NCBI GenBank assembly: GCA_019119045.1
Contig: DWXS01000074.1
Location: 1-64,000 of the forward strand
DNA from: Candidatus Mailhella merdavium
GTDB taxonomy: Bacteria; Desulfobacterota; Desulfovibrionia; Desulfovibrionales; Desulfovibrionaceae
DNA length: 64,000 nt
Direction: 5' to 3'
Part shown: in pieces, positions 35,674 through 44,577 of the stretch
Layout: each line of letters begins with the position of its first letter
How positions within the stretch are numbered: the stretch's first letter is position 1
The notes under the pieces: model-generated
Seen by the model: only the letters and a program-made list of their open reading frames with translations
What the model was told of the DNA's origin: nothing
Database searches by the model: none
Made by a program: the position numbers and the translations under genes

Positions 35674-35972
35674 CGCTCCGAATTCTTTGTCGCCGAAACG
35701 ACATGATGTACAGAAGCCGTACAGAACACATGCTCGCCACCAACCTTTCCTGCCCGTTCCTTTAAAATCCCGGAACTACGCTCTCAACATGCCCCAGGAC
35801 AAACAATATGGAGAATCTGCCTGCAGAACGGCTCCTTCTTCATTTTCGTACCGTCCTCTCCACAACGGCATTTTCTTTACGCTCCCGCATAACATACGAA
35901 CGCGAAGCTCTTTCCCTTCCCTCTGCTTTCCTATACACTTCCTCATACGGCCTTTCGCCGAAAGAGGAAGCT

Positions 35973-37052
35973 ATGAACACATCTGAATTTTTCAACGCAT
36001 TCGGTACAGAAGGTTCCATTCTTGCTCTGGATATCGGCAGTGGCACGCAGGATGTCCTTCTTGCCGTTCCCGGCGTCGCTCCCGAAAACTGGCCTCGTTT
36101 CGTTCTGCCTACGCCGGCCCTTCGCGTGGCCGGACAGATACGGGAACTGACCAGACAACTCACGCCCATCTGGCTGCACGGCTCCAACATGGGAGGAGGT
36201 TTTGCCGGTGCGGTGGAAGAACATCTGAAACGTGGGCTGCGCATCGCGGCAACGCCTCAGGCGGCCTCCGCGCTGCATGACGATATTGCCCGTGTCCGCG
36301 CCATGGGCATTACCATTACGGAAGAAGAGCCTCCGCAATGCCCCACGGGATATGCTCCCGTATTTCTCTCCGATTTTCCCCCGGGATACTGGTCGCGTCT
36401 GCTTGAAAGCGCAGGACTCCCCGTCCCCTCTCTTATTGTGGCGGCGGCACAGGATCACGGCGTACACTCCGACACGGGAAACAGAGAAGGTCGTTTTCGC
36501 CTGTGGAAACGGCTGCTCGCCGAAGGCGACGGCGATCCGTCCGCCTGGCTTTATACTGCTGTTCCGAGTGAATGCACCCGCCTTGCCGCGCTTCAATGCG
36601 CCATTGGAGGCGGCCCTGTGGCGGATACCGGTACGGCCGCCGTACTCGGAGCCCTGGCAACGCCGGAAGTGGCAGAACGTTCCGATCGTGAAGGCGTACT
36701 TGTCGTCAACGTCGGCAACAGTCATACCACGGCCTTTCTTGTTTTCCGACGCCGGGTTCTCGGTATTTACGAACATCATACGGGAATGCTGTCTACCGAG
36801 TCGCTGCTCAAGGATCTGAACGAATTCCGCCTCGGCTGGCTCCCTGACGAGCAGGTTCGGGCTGCCGGCGGACACGGATGCGTATTCCGTGAACTTCCTC
36901 CTGAAGCCGAGGGCTTCCGCCCTGCGTTCATTCTCGGCCCCCGCAGGGAACTCATGCGCGGACACGGCGCATTCATTGCCCCTTACGGCGACATGATGCT
37001 GGCAGGCTGCCACGGCCTGCTGCACGCGCTCATGTCACGGAAAGAAAAATAA
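35973..37052 (+). CDS. DUF1786 family protein (ASKHA-like fold)
   Basis: 359 residues. It opens ILALDIGSGTQDVLLAVPG, a phosphate-1-type loop of actin/hexokinase-fold proteins, and has a second VLVVNVGNSHTTAFLV near 250, the pattern of DUF1786. Members are often mis-annotated as pyruvate-formate-lyase activating enzymes, but there is no radical SAM motif here. The activity is unknown. ATG 35973 has GAGG and is preferred over a start 55 codons upstream. It is followed by a PaaK-type ligase, probably in the same transcript (54 bases). Confidence 0.78.
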   Translation: MNTSEFFNAFGTEGSILALDIGSGTQDVLLAVPGVAPENWPRFVLPTPALRVAGQIRELTRQLTPIWLHGSNMGGGFAGAVEEHLKRGLRIAATPQAASALHDDIARVRAMGITITEEEPPQCPTGYAPVFLSDFPPGYWSRLLESAGLPVPSLIVAAAQDHGVHSDTGNREGRFRLWKRLLAEGDGDPSAWLYTAVPSECTRLAALQCAIGGGPVADTGTAAVLGALATPEVAERSDREGVLVVNVGNSHTTAFLVFRRRVLGIYEHHTGMLSTESLLKDLNEFRLGWLPDEQVRAAGGHGCVFRELPPEAEGFRPAFILGPRRELMRGHGAFIAPYGDMMLAGCHGLLHALMSRKEK

Positions 37053-37106
37053 TACCCACTCCGGCCGCAGGATCTTTCAACCTTTTTCCAGCATACGGAC
37101 GCCCAA

Positions 37107-38423
37107 ATGGAACATTATGACATCGCAGAAACCTGGAGTACGGATCACATTCGCGAAGAACAGACAAAACGCCTCCGCGCCGTTGTCGCGCAGGCCCGCA
37201 AGGCTCCCTTCTATGCCCGGATGCTGGACGAAGCCGGCCTGACCCCGGAGAACATCAGAAGTCCGGAAGACATTCGCTGTCTGCCATTCACCTCCAAGGA
37301 TGATCTGCGTGCCCAGTACCCCGATCATCTCTGCTGCGTTCCGCGAGCTGATCTTGTGCGTATGCACTGTTCCAGCGGAACGACAGGTTCTCCCGTGGCC
37401 ATCTGCTATACGCAAAAAGATGTGGATACCTGGGCTTCCCTCATGGCCCGCAGCATGTTCGCCACGGGAATACGTCGGGAAGATACCTTTCAGAATATGT
37501 CCGGCTATGGTCTCTTTACCGGGGGACTGGGAATTCACTACGGGGCGGAACGTCTCGGCTGCATGACCATCCCTGCGGGCGCGGGCAATACGCGCCGTCA
37601 GATCAAGCTGATCAAGGATTTCGGCGTCACCGCCGTGCATATTCTTCCTTCCTACGCCCTGCACGTGGCACAGCAAATCGAAGCGGAAGGGGAAGATCCG
37701 CGCCTTCTGCCCCTGCGCATCGCGCTGGTGGGAGCCGAACCCTACACAGAGGAAACCCGCCGTCGCATAGAAAAAATGCTGGATCTGAAAGTCTACAACA
37801 GTTTCGGCATGTCGGAAATGAACGGCCCGGGTGTAGGAATCGAATGTGAGGCGCAAAGCGGCCTGCATATCTGGGAAGACGCCTATCTGCTGGAAATCAT
37901 CGATCCCGAGACAGGGCGGCTTTTGCCTGACGGAGAAGTCGGCGAACTGGTCATGACCACGCTCACCCGGGAAGGAATGCCCCTGCTGCGCTACCGCACG
38001 CACGACCTCACCCGCATCATTCCGGGGGATTGCTCCTGCGGGCGCAAACATCGCCGTATCGACCGCATTCTCGGCCGTTCCGACGATATGTTCATCCTCA
38101 AGGGAGTGAACATCTATCCCATGCAGATTGAACAGGTCCTGATGAGCTTCCCCGAAGTCGGACACAATTATCTTATCCGGCTGGAAAAACAGGGGCTCCT
38201 GGAAACACTGCGTATTCTTGTGGAGGTGCGTGCGGAACATTTTGTAGAAGACATGCGCGTCCTGCGGGCTCTTCAGGACAACATTGCAAGACGCCTGCGT
38301 GATGAAATTCTGGTAACGCCCAAGGTTGACCTCGTCCAGGGAGGCAGTCTGCCCCATGCAGACGGCAAAGCGCAGAGGGTCGTGGATCTGCGCAATGCGC
38401 CCGAAAACGGAGAACAGGCATGA
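37107..38423 (+). CDS. Phenylacetate-CoA ligase family (PaaK-type AMP-forming ligase)
   Basis: 438 residues. The ATP/AMP motif is SSGTTGSPVAICY (near 88-100), with YNSFGMSEMNGPG near 230 and RTHDLTRIIPGDCSCGRKH...GRSDDMFILKGVNIYP in the C-domain. It activates an aryl or other carboxylic acid as an acyl-AMP and transfers it to CoA. The CSCG pair may bind a metal. It overlaps the next gene by 4 bases (ATGA). The acid is not shown by sequence. Confidence 0.9.
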   Translation: MEHYDIAETWSTDHIREEQTKRLRAVVAQARKAPFYARMLDEAGLTPENIRSPEDIRCLPFTSKDDLRAQYPDHLCCVPRADLVRMHCSSGTTGSPVAICYTQKDVDTWASLMARSMFATGIRREDTFQNMSGYGLFTGGLGIHYGAERLGCMTIPAGAGNTRRQIKLIKDFGVTAVHILPSYALHVAQQIEAEGEDPRLLPLRIALVGAEPYTEETRRRIEKMLDLKVYNSFGMSEMNGPGVGIECEAQSGLHIWEDAYLLEIIDPETGRLLPDGEVGELVMTTLTREGMPLLRYRTHDLTRIIPGDCSCGRKHRRIDRILGRSDDMFILKGVNIYPMQIEQVLMSFPEVGHNYLIRLEKQGLLETLRILVEVRAEHFVEDMRVLRALQDNIARRLRDEILVTPKVDLVQGGSLPHADGKAQRVVDLRNAPENGEQA

Positions 38424-38932
38424 GCGTCATTCTGATATCCGTCTTTATCGTTGTTCTGGCCTGCTGTGCGCTGCTAAATCTCGTCATGCTCCCGGGAAAC
38501 TGGGTTGTAGTGGCGCTCGTCGCTCTCTATGCCTGGCTCGGCCCGGACACTCCGCACCTCAACCTGCTCTTTTTCATCGCCCTTATCGGAATGGCCGTAG
38601 TGGGCGAAGTGGTGGAATTCCTGACTCAGATATGGGGCGCAAAAAAATACGGCTCTTCCAATAAAGCCACGCTTGCCGGCATGATTGGAGCAATAGCCGG
38701 GGCCATTTTCTTCGCCCCCTTCCTTTTCGGAATCGGAGCCATTTTCGGAGCTCTGGCAGGAGCCTGGGCTGGGTGCTATGTTGGGGAAAGACTGCTGGCC
38801 CATCGCCCGCAATCCGAAGCCGTCACTGCCGCAAACGGGGCGCTGGTCGGTCGTTTTCTCGGCATGGTCGTCAAACTCGGCCTTGGTATCACCATGGTTG
38901 TTCTTACCGCTTCGACCATTTGGCCGAACTGA
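38420..38932 (+). CDS. DUF456 family membrane protein
   Basis: 170 residues, about five membrane helices. It has the NLVMLPGNWVVV start and a glycine-rich middle (GMIGAIAGAIFFAPFLFGIGAIFGALAGAWAGCYVGE), both typical of DUF456. The function is unknown. Overlap ATGA with the ligase gene means coupled translation. It is not obviously a transporter. Confidence 0.85.
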   Translation: MSVILISVFIVVLACCALLNLVMLPGNWVVVALVALYAWLGPDTPHLNLLFFIALIGMAVVGEVVEFLTQIWGAKKYGSSNKATLAGMIGAIAGAIFFAPFLFGIGAIFGALAGAWAGCYVGERLLAHRPQSEAVTAANGALVGRFLGMVVKLGLGITMVVLTASTIWPN

Positions 38933-39304
38933 TTCCTTTATCTTCAGAGGAGGGGTATCCGCCGGAGTCTGCTCCCGAACAGACAGGCTTGCCCGCAAGA
39001 GAAAAGCCCGGGTTGCAAAAGAGGCTGCAAGGAGCCTTCAATTCAGCGGCTTCCGGTACGAAGCGTTTCCGCAAACTGTTGGGAGGACAGCTCCCTTCGC
39101 AGGAAAAACATGAATAGCCCATTACGCCTGCAAAAACTTTCAGAAAAACAAATGCGATACTCTGCAAGGGTATCTCTCGCAATCCTCCCTGACGTGTCTG
39201 TAAAAAGACAACGCCGGAATTCCCTTCACTGAATTCATCGCGGCAGCCGCAGCAATCGCAGGAGTCTGCCGCGCGAACGGACGACACATCCTGAGGCAAT
39301 ATCA
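38933..39304. other. Intergenic stretch without a supported gene
   Basis: About 370 bases between DUF456 and the methyltransferase. A frame running through from inside DUF456 to 39117 ends in a Lys/Gly-rich segment with no start of its own. I see no RNA gene or promoter I can fix. Confidence 0.45.
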
Positions 39305-40081
39305 TTGAAACAGCACACATTCGCCGACGTAATGCGCCATCTTCGTCTCGTACTGGTTCGCACGCGCTTTCCTGAAAATGTGGGGACAGCCGCTCGGGCT
39401 GCGGCCAATTTCGGCCATGCCCCGCTTTTTCTCGTCGAACCGGAACGCTGGGGCGAAGCAGGCAAGGCAAAAGCTCTGCCGCTTGCAACAAATCAGGGCG
39501 CGCCGCTGCTGGATACCCTGACGCTTTCCCCTTCTCTGGCAGAGGCCGTCGCCCCCTGCACGCTGGTCATCGGCACCACGGCCAGAACGGGAGGCTGGCG
39601 CCGTCAGCTCTTCACTCCCCGACAGGCTGCGGCCCATGTGGCCGAACGTCTTTCCGCAGGCGAGGATGTTGCCCTTGTCTTCGGGCCTGAAGATCGCGGC
39701 TTGAGCAATGAAGATCTCGAACACTGCGGTATGCTGGTCACCATACCTACGGCTCCGGACGCTTCCTCGCTCAACCTGGCACAGGCGGTACTTCTGCTGG
39801 TCTATGAATGTTTTCTCGCCCTGCCTGAAAGCCCCCGCGTGTCGGATCACGGCGCGTTGTCCCGCCGCATCACTCAGCAGGAACGCGACATTCTGCATAA
39901 AACCCTCAAGGATACGCTGCTGGCTCTGGACTTTCTCAAGGCGGATAACCCTGATTACTTCTTTCTGCCCATGGCCAGATTTCTGGATCGAGCCGATATG
40001 CGACGGCACGAAATGGATATGTTCATGGGGATCTGTCGTCAGATCCGCAATAAGACTACGGACGAAAAATCCCGGAGCTGA
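39305..40081 (+). CDS. SpoU/TrmH-family RNA methyltransferase (TrmJ-like)
   Basis: 258 residues. The three SPOUT motifs are visible: RFPENVGTAARAAANFGH (about 21-38), LVFGPEDRGLSNEDL (about 122-136) and SSLNLAQAV (about 152-160). It should 2'-O-methylate RNA, probably tRNA position 32 as TrmJ does. The start is TTG at 39305 with a GAGG site 8 bases upstream; the next ATG (39332) has no ribosome site and would cut into the fold. The GT9 gene follows after 3 bases. Confidence 0.88.
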   Translation: MKQHTFADVMRHLRLVLVRTRFPENVGTAARAAANFGHAPLFLVEPERWGEAGKAKALPLATNQGAPLLDTLTLSPSLAEAVAPCTLVIGTTARTGGWRRQLFTPRQAAAHVAERLSAGEDVALVFGPEDRGLSNEDLEHCGMLVTIPTAPDASSLNLAQAVLLLVYECFLALPESPRVSDHGALSRRITQQERDILHKTLKDTLLALDFLKADNPDYFFLPMARFLDRADMRRHEMDMFMGICRQIRNKTTDEKSRS

Positions 40082-40084
40082 CCT

Positions 40085-41500
40085 GTGTCTGCTGCGCCGA
40101 ATCTGATTATCCAGCTCCAGCGCATGGGGGATCTTGTGATGAGCTTCCCCCTGCTGGCCTGGCTAAAGGCGGCCGATCCGACCCGTCCTCTCTGGGTACT
40201 GGCAGAGCCGGGCTTCTTCGAGCCGCTCATGCCGCTTTCGCCGGACGCGGTTTTTTTCCCTCCGGAAGCGGAAGAACAGCTCGCCCGTACCCCTCTGCAC
40301 CGGGTGATCAACCTCAGTCACAGACCGGAAGCCGCAAGACTTGCAAGCCGCATGAAGGCGGAATATCTGCTGGGGCCATATGCTTCCGGCGAAGTCGTCC
40401 GCATAAAGGGGGCGTGGCAACTGTATCGGGCTTCTCTGGTACACAATAACCGTCACAATCTTCTGCACTGGGCGGATCTCAACGCTCTGGACACCGTTTC
40501 CCTGAGATCCATGCGTCGCACGTCCTGGCCCGCACCCCGTATTCCCAGCCTGACGCAGGGCGGCAAAGTCGGTCTCTTTGTCGGAGCAAGCGAGGCAGCC
40601 AAACGTCCTGCCCCCGAGTTCTGGGGAGAACTTGCTCTCGAACTTCTGCGACGCGGACACAAACCCGTCTTTCTCGGAGGAAAAGGCGAACGGTCGCTGG
40701 GCGGAGCGGCCGCCCTCCGGGCAGGTCTGCCCCGCAGCAATCTGTGCGGCTACTTCAGCCTGAGCGAGCTGCTCCGCTTTCTGCGCGGGCTCGATCTGCT
40801 GATCACCCCCGACACAGGCCCCATGCACGTCGGCGCCTGGGGAGGGACGCTGACACTCAATCTTTCCATGGGGCCCGTCAACGCGTGGGAAACCGCGCCC
40901 GCACCTCCCGGTCATTTTGTGCTGCGCCCCACGGCCTCCTGCGTCGGCTGCTGGCGTTGTACAAGGAACTCGGAAAATCCCCCCTGCCGTAAACGTTTCC
41001 AGCCTGCGCGCGTCGCCTTTCTTGCCCATCGCCTGCTTTCCGGCAAACATGATCGCTTTCCGCATCTGCCGGGCCTTGAACTCATGCGTACCAGACGCGC
41101 AACTTCGCTCGGACTTTTTGAACTGGAAGCTCTGACCCGGCCTTATGAAAGCTCCTTTCGGGAAGCCCGGCCTGCCCTGTCCCTCTTCTGGCGGCAATGG
41201 TTCCTTGCCGGACTCGCGGGGCAAACAGATGAAAACGCCGCAACATTTCTTGCGGAAAAACATCCCCGGGCCATTTCTCTGCTGCATTCCCACCTGCCGC
41301 GCATTCAGACGGAATGTGCGCAGGCTCTGCGCAGCAACAACATACTGCCGAAAGCATTCTGGCAGGCAACGCCCCCTCTGCTCCGTCCGCTGACAGGCTA
41401 TCTCCAGCTTCTTCTGGAAAATGACGATTACAGCCGGGACGCATGGAAAAAAGCTCTCGACCATCTGGAACGTCTGGCTGCGCTTCTTGCCGATGTCTGA
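40085..41500 (+). CDS. Glycosyltransferase family 9 (heptosyltransferase-like)
   Basis: 471 residues. The N-terminus NLIIQLQRMGDLVMSFPLLAWLK and the donor-site pattern LLITPDTGPMHVGAWGG (near 238-254) are those of ADP-heptose/LPS heptosyltransferases. A Cys cluster (CVGCWRCTRN...PPC) near 290-305 and about 130 extra C-terminal residues are unusual. GTG is the start, with a GGAG site. It lies 115 bases before fliK; a role in flagellin or cell-surface glycosylation is possible, but inference only. Confidence 0.85.
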   Translation: MSAAPNLIIQLQRMGDLVMSFPLLAWLKAADPTRPLWVLAEPGFFEPLMPLSPDAVFFPPEAEEQLARTPLHRVINLSHRPEAARLASRMKAEYLLGPYASGEVVRIKGAWQLYRASLVHNNRHNLLHWADLNALDTVSLRSMRRTSWPAPRIPSLTQGGKVGLFVGASEAAKRPAPEFWGELALELLRRGHKPVFLGGKGERSLGGAAALRAGLPRSNLCGYFSLSELLRFLRGLDLLITPDTGPMHVGAWGGTLTLNLSMGPVNAWETAPAPPGHFVLRPTASCVGCWRCTRNSENPPCRKRFQPARVAFLAHRLLSGKHDRFPHLPGLELMRTRRATSLGLFELEALTRPYESSFREARPALSLFWRQWFLAGLAGQTDENAATFLAEKHPRAISLLHSHLPRIQTECAQALRSNNILPKAFWQATPPLLRPLTGYLQLLLENDDYSRDAWKKALDHLERLAALLADV

Positions 41501-41571
41501 AGAGAAAACAATACGGCAAAGATTGCCGCAAGGAAAATACAATCTATTTGTTTTTACTATATTTTTTTATT

Positions 41572-41588
41572 CTGGCACGCTCTTTGAA
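41572..41588 (+). promoter_or_regulatory. Sigma-54-like promoter of fliK-flgD-flgE
   Basis: CTGGCACGCTCTTTGAA has the full TGGCACG -24 element. The -12 element is TTGA, where GC is expected. It follows an AT-rich stretch and lies about 27 bases before the fliK start. Confidence 0.6.
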
Positions 41589-41614
41589 TTTTCTTCCGGC
41601 ACAAGGAGTCAGCC

Positions 41615-43402
41615 ATGCAAATTATGCCGGAAAGCAACCTTGTCCAAAGTGCAGTCGGAGCCTCTCTGAGCCTTTATGCTTCCCAGAGCAGCGATCAGTT
41701 CGGATTGGAAATGTCGAAGCTTCTGCAAAGCAGCGATCAGGACAGCCTGGCCTATGATGAAATAGAAGATGACGATGATGAAAATGACGATCGAGCCGAT
41801 TCTACCGTTGCGGCTCCCTATAACCCTACTCCCGAGCTGATTTCACCCTTCATGCCTCAGGATGCGCGTCTTACCCCGACTGAAGTGAACAGCATTGTCG
41901 ACGCGATGAGCGAAGACGGCGTTCCCGTCAGCGTCCTGAATGCAATAAAGGATGCCGGGCAGACTGCCGGCGGCGCCACGCTCGATATGCTTATGAACGC
42001 TGCGCGCAAAGCTCTGCGCGGTGAAAATTCCGAACTTTCCAGGAGCGAAGAGGCGCAGCTTACCTCTCTGTCCGGCAAGCTGGCGGGAACGCAAAGCCGC
42101 GAACTTGCGCAGCTGCTCTCCTCCGCGGCCGAATCCGGTTCCGCATCTGACGCACAAAATGCTCTTGCGGCCGTCTTGAACAGCCTTAACAACGCCAATT
42201 CTTCCATCAGTATGAACAAGGAAGAAATGAGCGCACTGCTCAAGGCCCTCGGTATTTCCCAGAATGCGAGCAAGGGAATTCTTGCGGCATTTGATGATAA
42301 GCACTCGCTGACCATGTCCGGCGGAGCGTTCGCCGAACTGCTCAAGCCTGCCAAGGCGGAGCTTGCATCCCGCTCCGCTCAGCTGGACAGCGCGCTTGCC
42401 AGTCTGCAAAAGCAGGCCGGCCCGGTCATGAAGGAAGCCCGGCGTCGCGAGGAAATGGAACGCATGGCCGCTATGCGCGAAGATCAGGCGGTTTCCCGCT
42501 CACGCATTCTGATTAAGGATACGGCCACGCAGGCCGCCCCCGGACGTGAAGATCAGGTCGCGCAGGAAAAACAGACGCGGGCCGTCGCCATGCGCGAAAA
42601 GGCGCAGACCAGGGCCGACAATGAAGCACACCTTCAGGCCGGACAGGACGCCCGTCAACACCAGGAACAGACGCTTTCCCACAAGGAAGATATGGCCTGG
42701 GGGCAGCAGCGCGACAATGAACGCCTCGGGCGCGACATGAGCGGACAGGAGCGCAGCAGAGTCTTTTCCTCTTCCGTGAGCGGAACGGAAACTCGGCAGA
42801 CTCCGCGCACAGCGACCTCCACCGGCAACTCCGTATTTTCAGGTTCGACCTTTACCACCCTGTCTCCGGGGGCAGAATTTTCCGCACAGAACGGTAAAAC
42901 CGGCAATCTGCCCTCCGCGCTCTCTTCCCAGACGCTGAACCAGATTGAACAGGCCATACTCAGCTCTTCCAAAAACGGAACGCAACGCCTTGAGGTCAAG
43001 CTCAACCCTGTCGAACTCGGGGCCATTACCGTCGCGCTGACCACAAACCGCCAGGGCGAAGTCAGTGCGGTAATCCGGCCGGAAAAGGAAGAAACGACCG
43101 CCCTCATCAACCAGCAGGTGGATCAGATCCGCGCGGAACTGGAACATCAGGGCTTCAAGGTGGATAAGGTGGAAGTTCAAACCCAGCTTGCGGATCAGAG
43201 TGGGCAGAACTGGCAGGGTATGCAGCAGCATAACAACGCCCGTGAACTGGCCCAAAGAGCAAGTGTTCTTGAACAGTTACGCACCCTTACCCGTCTTGGT
43301 TCCGACTCGGAAAACATTTTGGCACGGGGTATGCAAGGTATGGAAGTAAACGGACAGGAAGCGGCAAATGCTTCCGCCCGGGGCCTGCATCTTGTGGCCT
43401 GA
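41615..43402 (+). CDS. fliK: Flagellar hook-length control protein FliK
   Basis: 595 residues. The N-terminal three quarters are low-complexity, Ala/Ser/Gln-rich and Arg-rich (about 270-390), as in a ruler. The C-terminal substrate-specificity switch domain has QRLEVKLNPVELGAITVALTT and the EKEETTALINQQVDQIRAELEHQGFKVDKVEV pattern. It measures hook length and tells FlhB to switch. An AAGGAG site precedes ATG 41615. It heads the hook operon fliK-flgD-flgE. Confidence 0.94.
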   Translation: MQIMPESNLVQSAVGASLSLYASQSSDQFGLEMSKLLQSSDQDSLAYDEIEDDDDENDDRADSTVAAPYNPTPELISPFMPQDARLTPTEVNSIVDAMSEDGVPVSVLNAIKDAGQTAGGATLDMLMNAARKALRGENSELSRSEEAQLTSLSGKLAGTQSRELAQLLSSAAESGSASDAQNALAAVLNSLNNANSSISMNKEEMSALLKALGISQNASKGILAAFDDKHSLTMSGGAFAELLKPAKAELASRSAQLDSALASLQKQAGPVMKEARRREEMERMAAMREDQAVSRSRILIKDTATQAAPGREDQVAQEKQTRAVAMREKAQTRADNEAHLQAGQDARQHQEQTLSHKEDMAWGQQRDNERLGRDMSGQERSRVFSSSVSGTETRQTPRTATSTGNSVFSGSTFTTLSPGAEFSAQNGKTGNLPSALSSQTLNQIEQAILSSSKNGTQRLEVKLNPVELGAITVALTTNRQGEVSAVIRPEKEETTALINQQVDQIRAELEHQGFKVDKVEVQTQLADQSGQNWQGMQQHNNARELAQRASVLEQLRTLTRLGSDSENILARGMQGMEVNGQEAANASARGLHLVA

Positions 43403-43460
43403 CCACATATGAAGGCTTTCGGACACGCCAACTTTCAATACCAACAGGTTTGAGGATACC

Positions 43461-44471
43461 ATGTCGACCACCACATCCGCTCTTGATTCTGCTTACAGCA
43501 ACGCTCTCGGCACCGCAGTTTCCAGCTCTACGGGCGGTTCTGATCTGGGTAAGGAGGAATTTCTGCAGCTGCTGGTCACACAGTTCCAGTATCAGGATCC
43601 TCTCAACCCCATGGAAGACAAGGAATTCATCGCTCAGCTCGCTCAGTTCTCCAGCCTTGAGCAGAACATGCAGATGAACGAAAACCTGGAAAGCCTGCTC
43701 ACGCTGCAACAGCAGCAGACCGTCATCGGCGCGGCGAACTACATCGGCAAAACCGTTTCCGCCCGCGGCTACGGCATTTCCTGGGAACCCAACTCCACAG
43801 GCACGGGCGGCAAGTCCTCCACGGTGGACTGGGCCACAGGCGAAGATGCCGCTTCCGTAACGGTGAACATCCTCGATTCGTCCGGTTCCCTGGTCAACAC
43901 CTACGATCTGGGTTCAACCACCTCCGGTTCCATCAATACCTTCAAGTGGGACGGCAAGAATTCCATGGGCAGCTACGTGAGCAAGGGCGTGTACACGGTC
44001 AGCTTCGTGGCCAAGACCCCCGCAGGGGCGACCACCTTTGTGGATACCCAGGTTTCCGGCGTGGTCAACGGCGTATCCAACTACAACGGCGTCCAGTATG
44101 TACGTCTGGAAGACGGCCGTACCGCCACTCTGGACAACATTCGCGAAGTCGTTGCGGCCGACGCGGCCACGGAAGAATTGAGCGGTCCGGACGTCATCAA
44201 TGTCCAGGACGGCAAGGCCACAACGGTTCGTTACTATGTACCGCGCGAAATTCGCGGATGCAGCGTGACCATCAGCGATGCTAACGGCGAGGACGTATTT
44301 ACCAATTCCGATCTCGGCGTTCATACGGAAGGCACCTTCGAATACGAATGGAACGCCAAGGATTCCGATGGAAACGGCGTGGCCGACGGCCAGTATCGGG
44401 CAAAATTCTTCGGCATTGACGCAGACAACAACATGGTTGCCATTGAATGCGTCCCTGAAGATGTAAACTGA
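43461..44471 (+). CDS. flgD: Flagellar hook capping protein FlgD
   Basis: 336 residues, longer than E. coli FlgD (231). N-terminus has the GKEEFLQLLVTQFQYQDPLNPMEDKEFIAQLAQFSSLEQ signature split by its own loops. Two FlgD Ig/Tudor-like repeats with GSYVSKGVYTVSFVAK and DGNGVADGQYRAKFFG follow. It caps and guides hook assembly. A GAGG site precedes ATG 43461; it sits between fliK and flgE. Confidence 0.94.
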   Translation: MSTTTSALDSAYSNALGTAVSSSTGGSDLGKEEFLQLLVTQFQYQDPLNPMEDKEFIAQLAQFSSLEQNMQMNENLESLLTLQQQQTVIGAANYIGKTVSARGYGISWEPNSTGTGGKSSTVDWATGEDAASVTVNILDSSGSLVNTYDLGSTTSGSINTFKWDGKNSMGSYVSKGVYTVSFVAKTPAGATTFVDTQVSGVVNGVSNYNGVQYVRLEDGRTATLDNIREVVAADAATEELSGPDVINVQDGKATTVRYYVPREIRGCSVTISDANGEDVFTNSDLGVHTEGTFEYEWNAKDSDGNGVADGQYRAKFFGIDADNNMVAIECVPEDVN

Positions 44472-44577
44472 TAATCAACATTTCCGACGGGAATATTTTT
44501 CCCGCCCTCCCACAGGGAGTTCCGGCCGTCTGAGGGGACGGCTGCAGGAAGAATGCAAGGATTGAAGGAGAAATACT

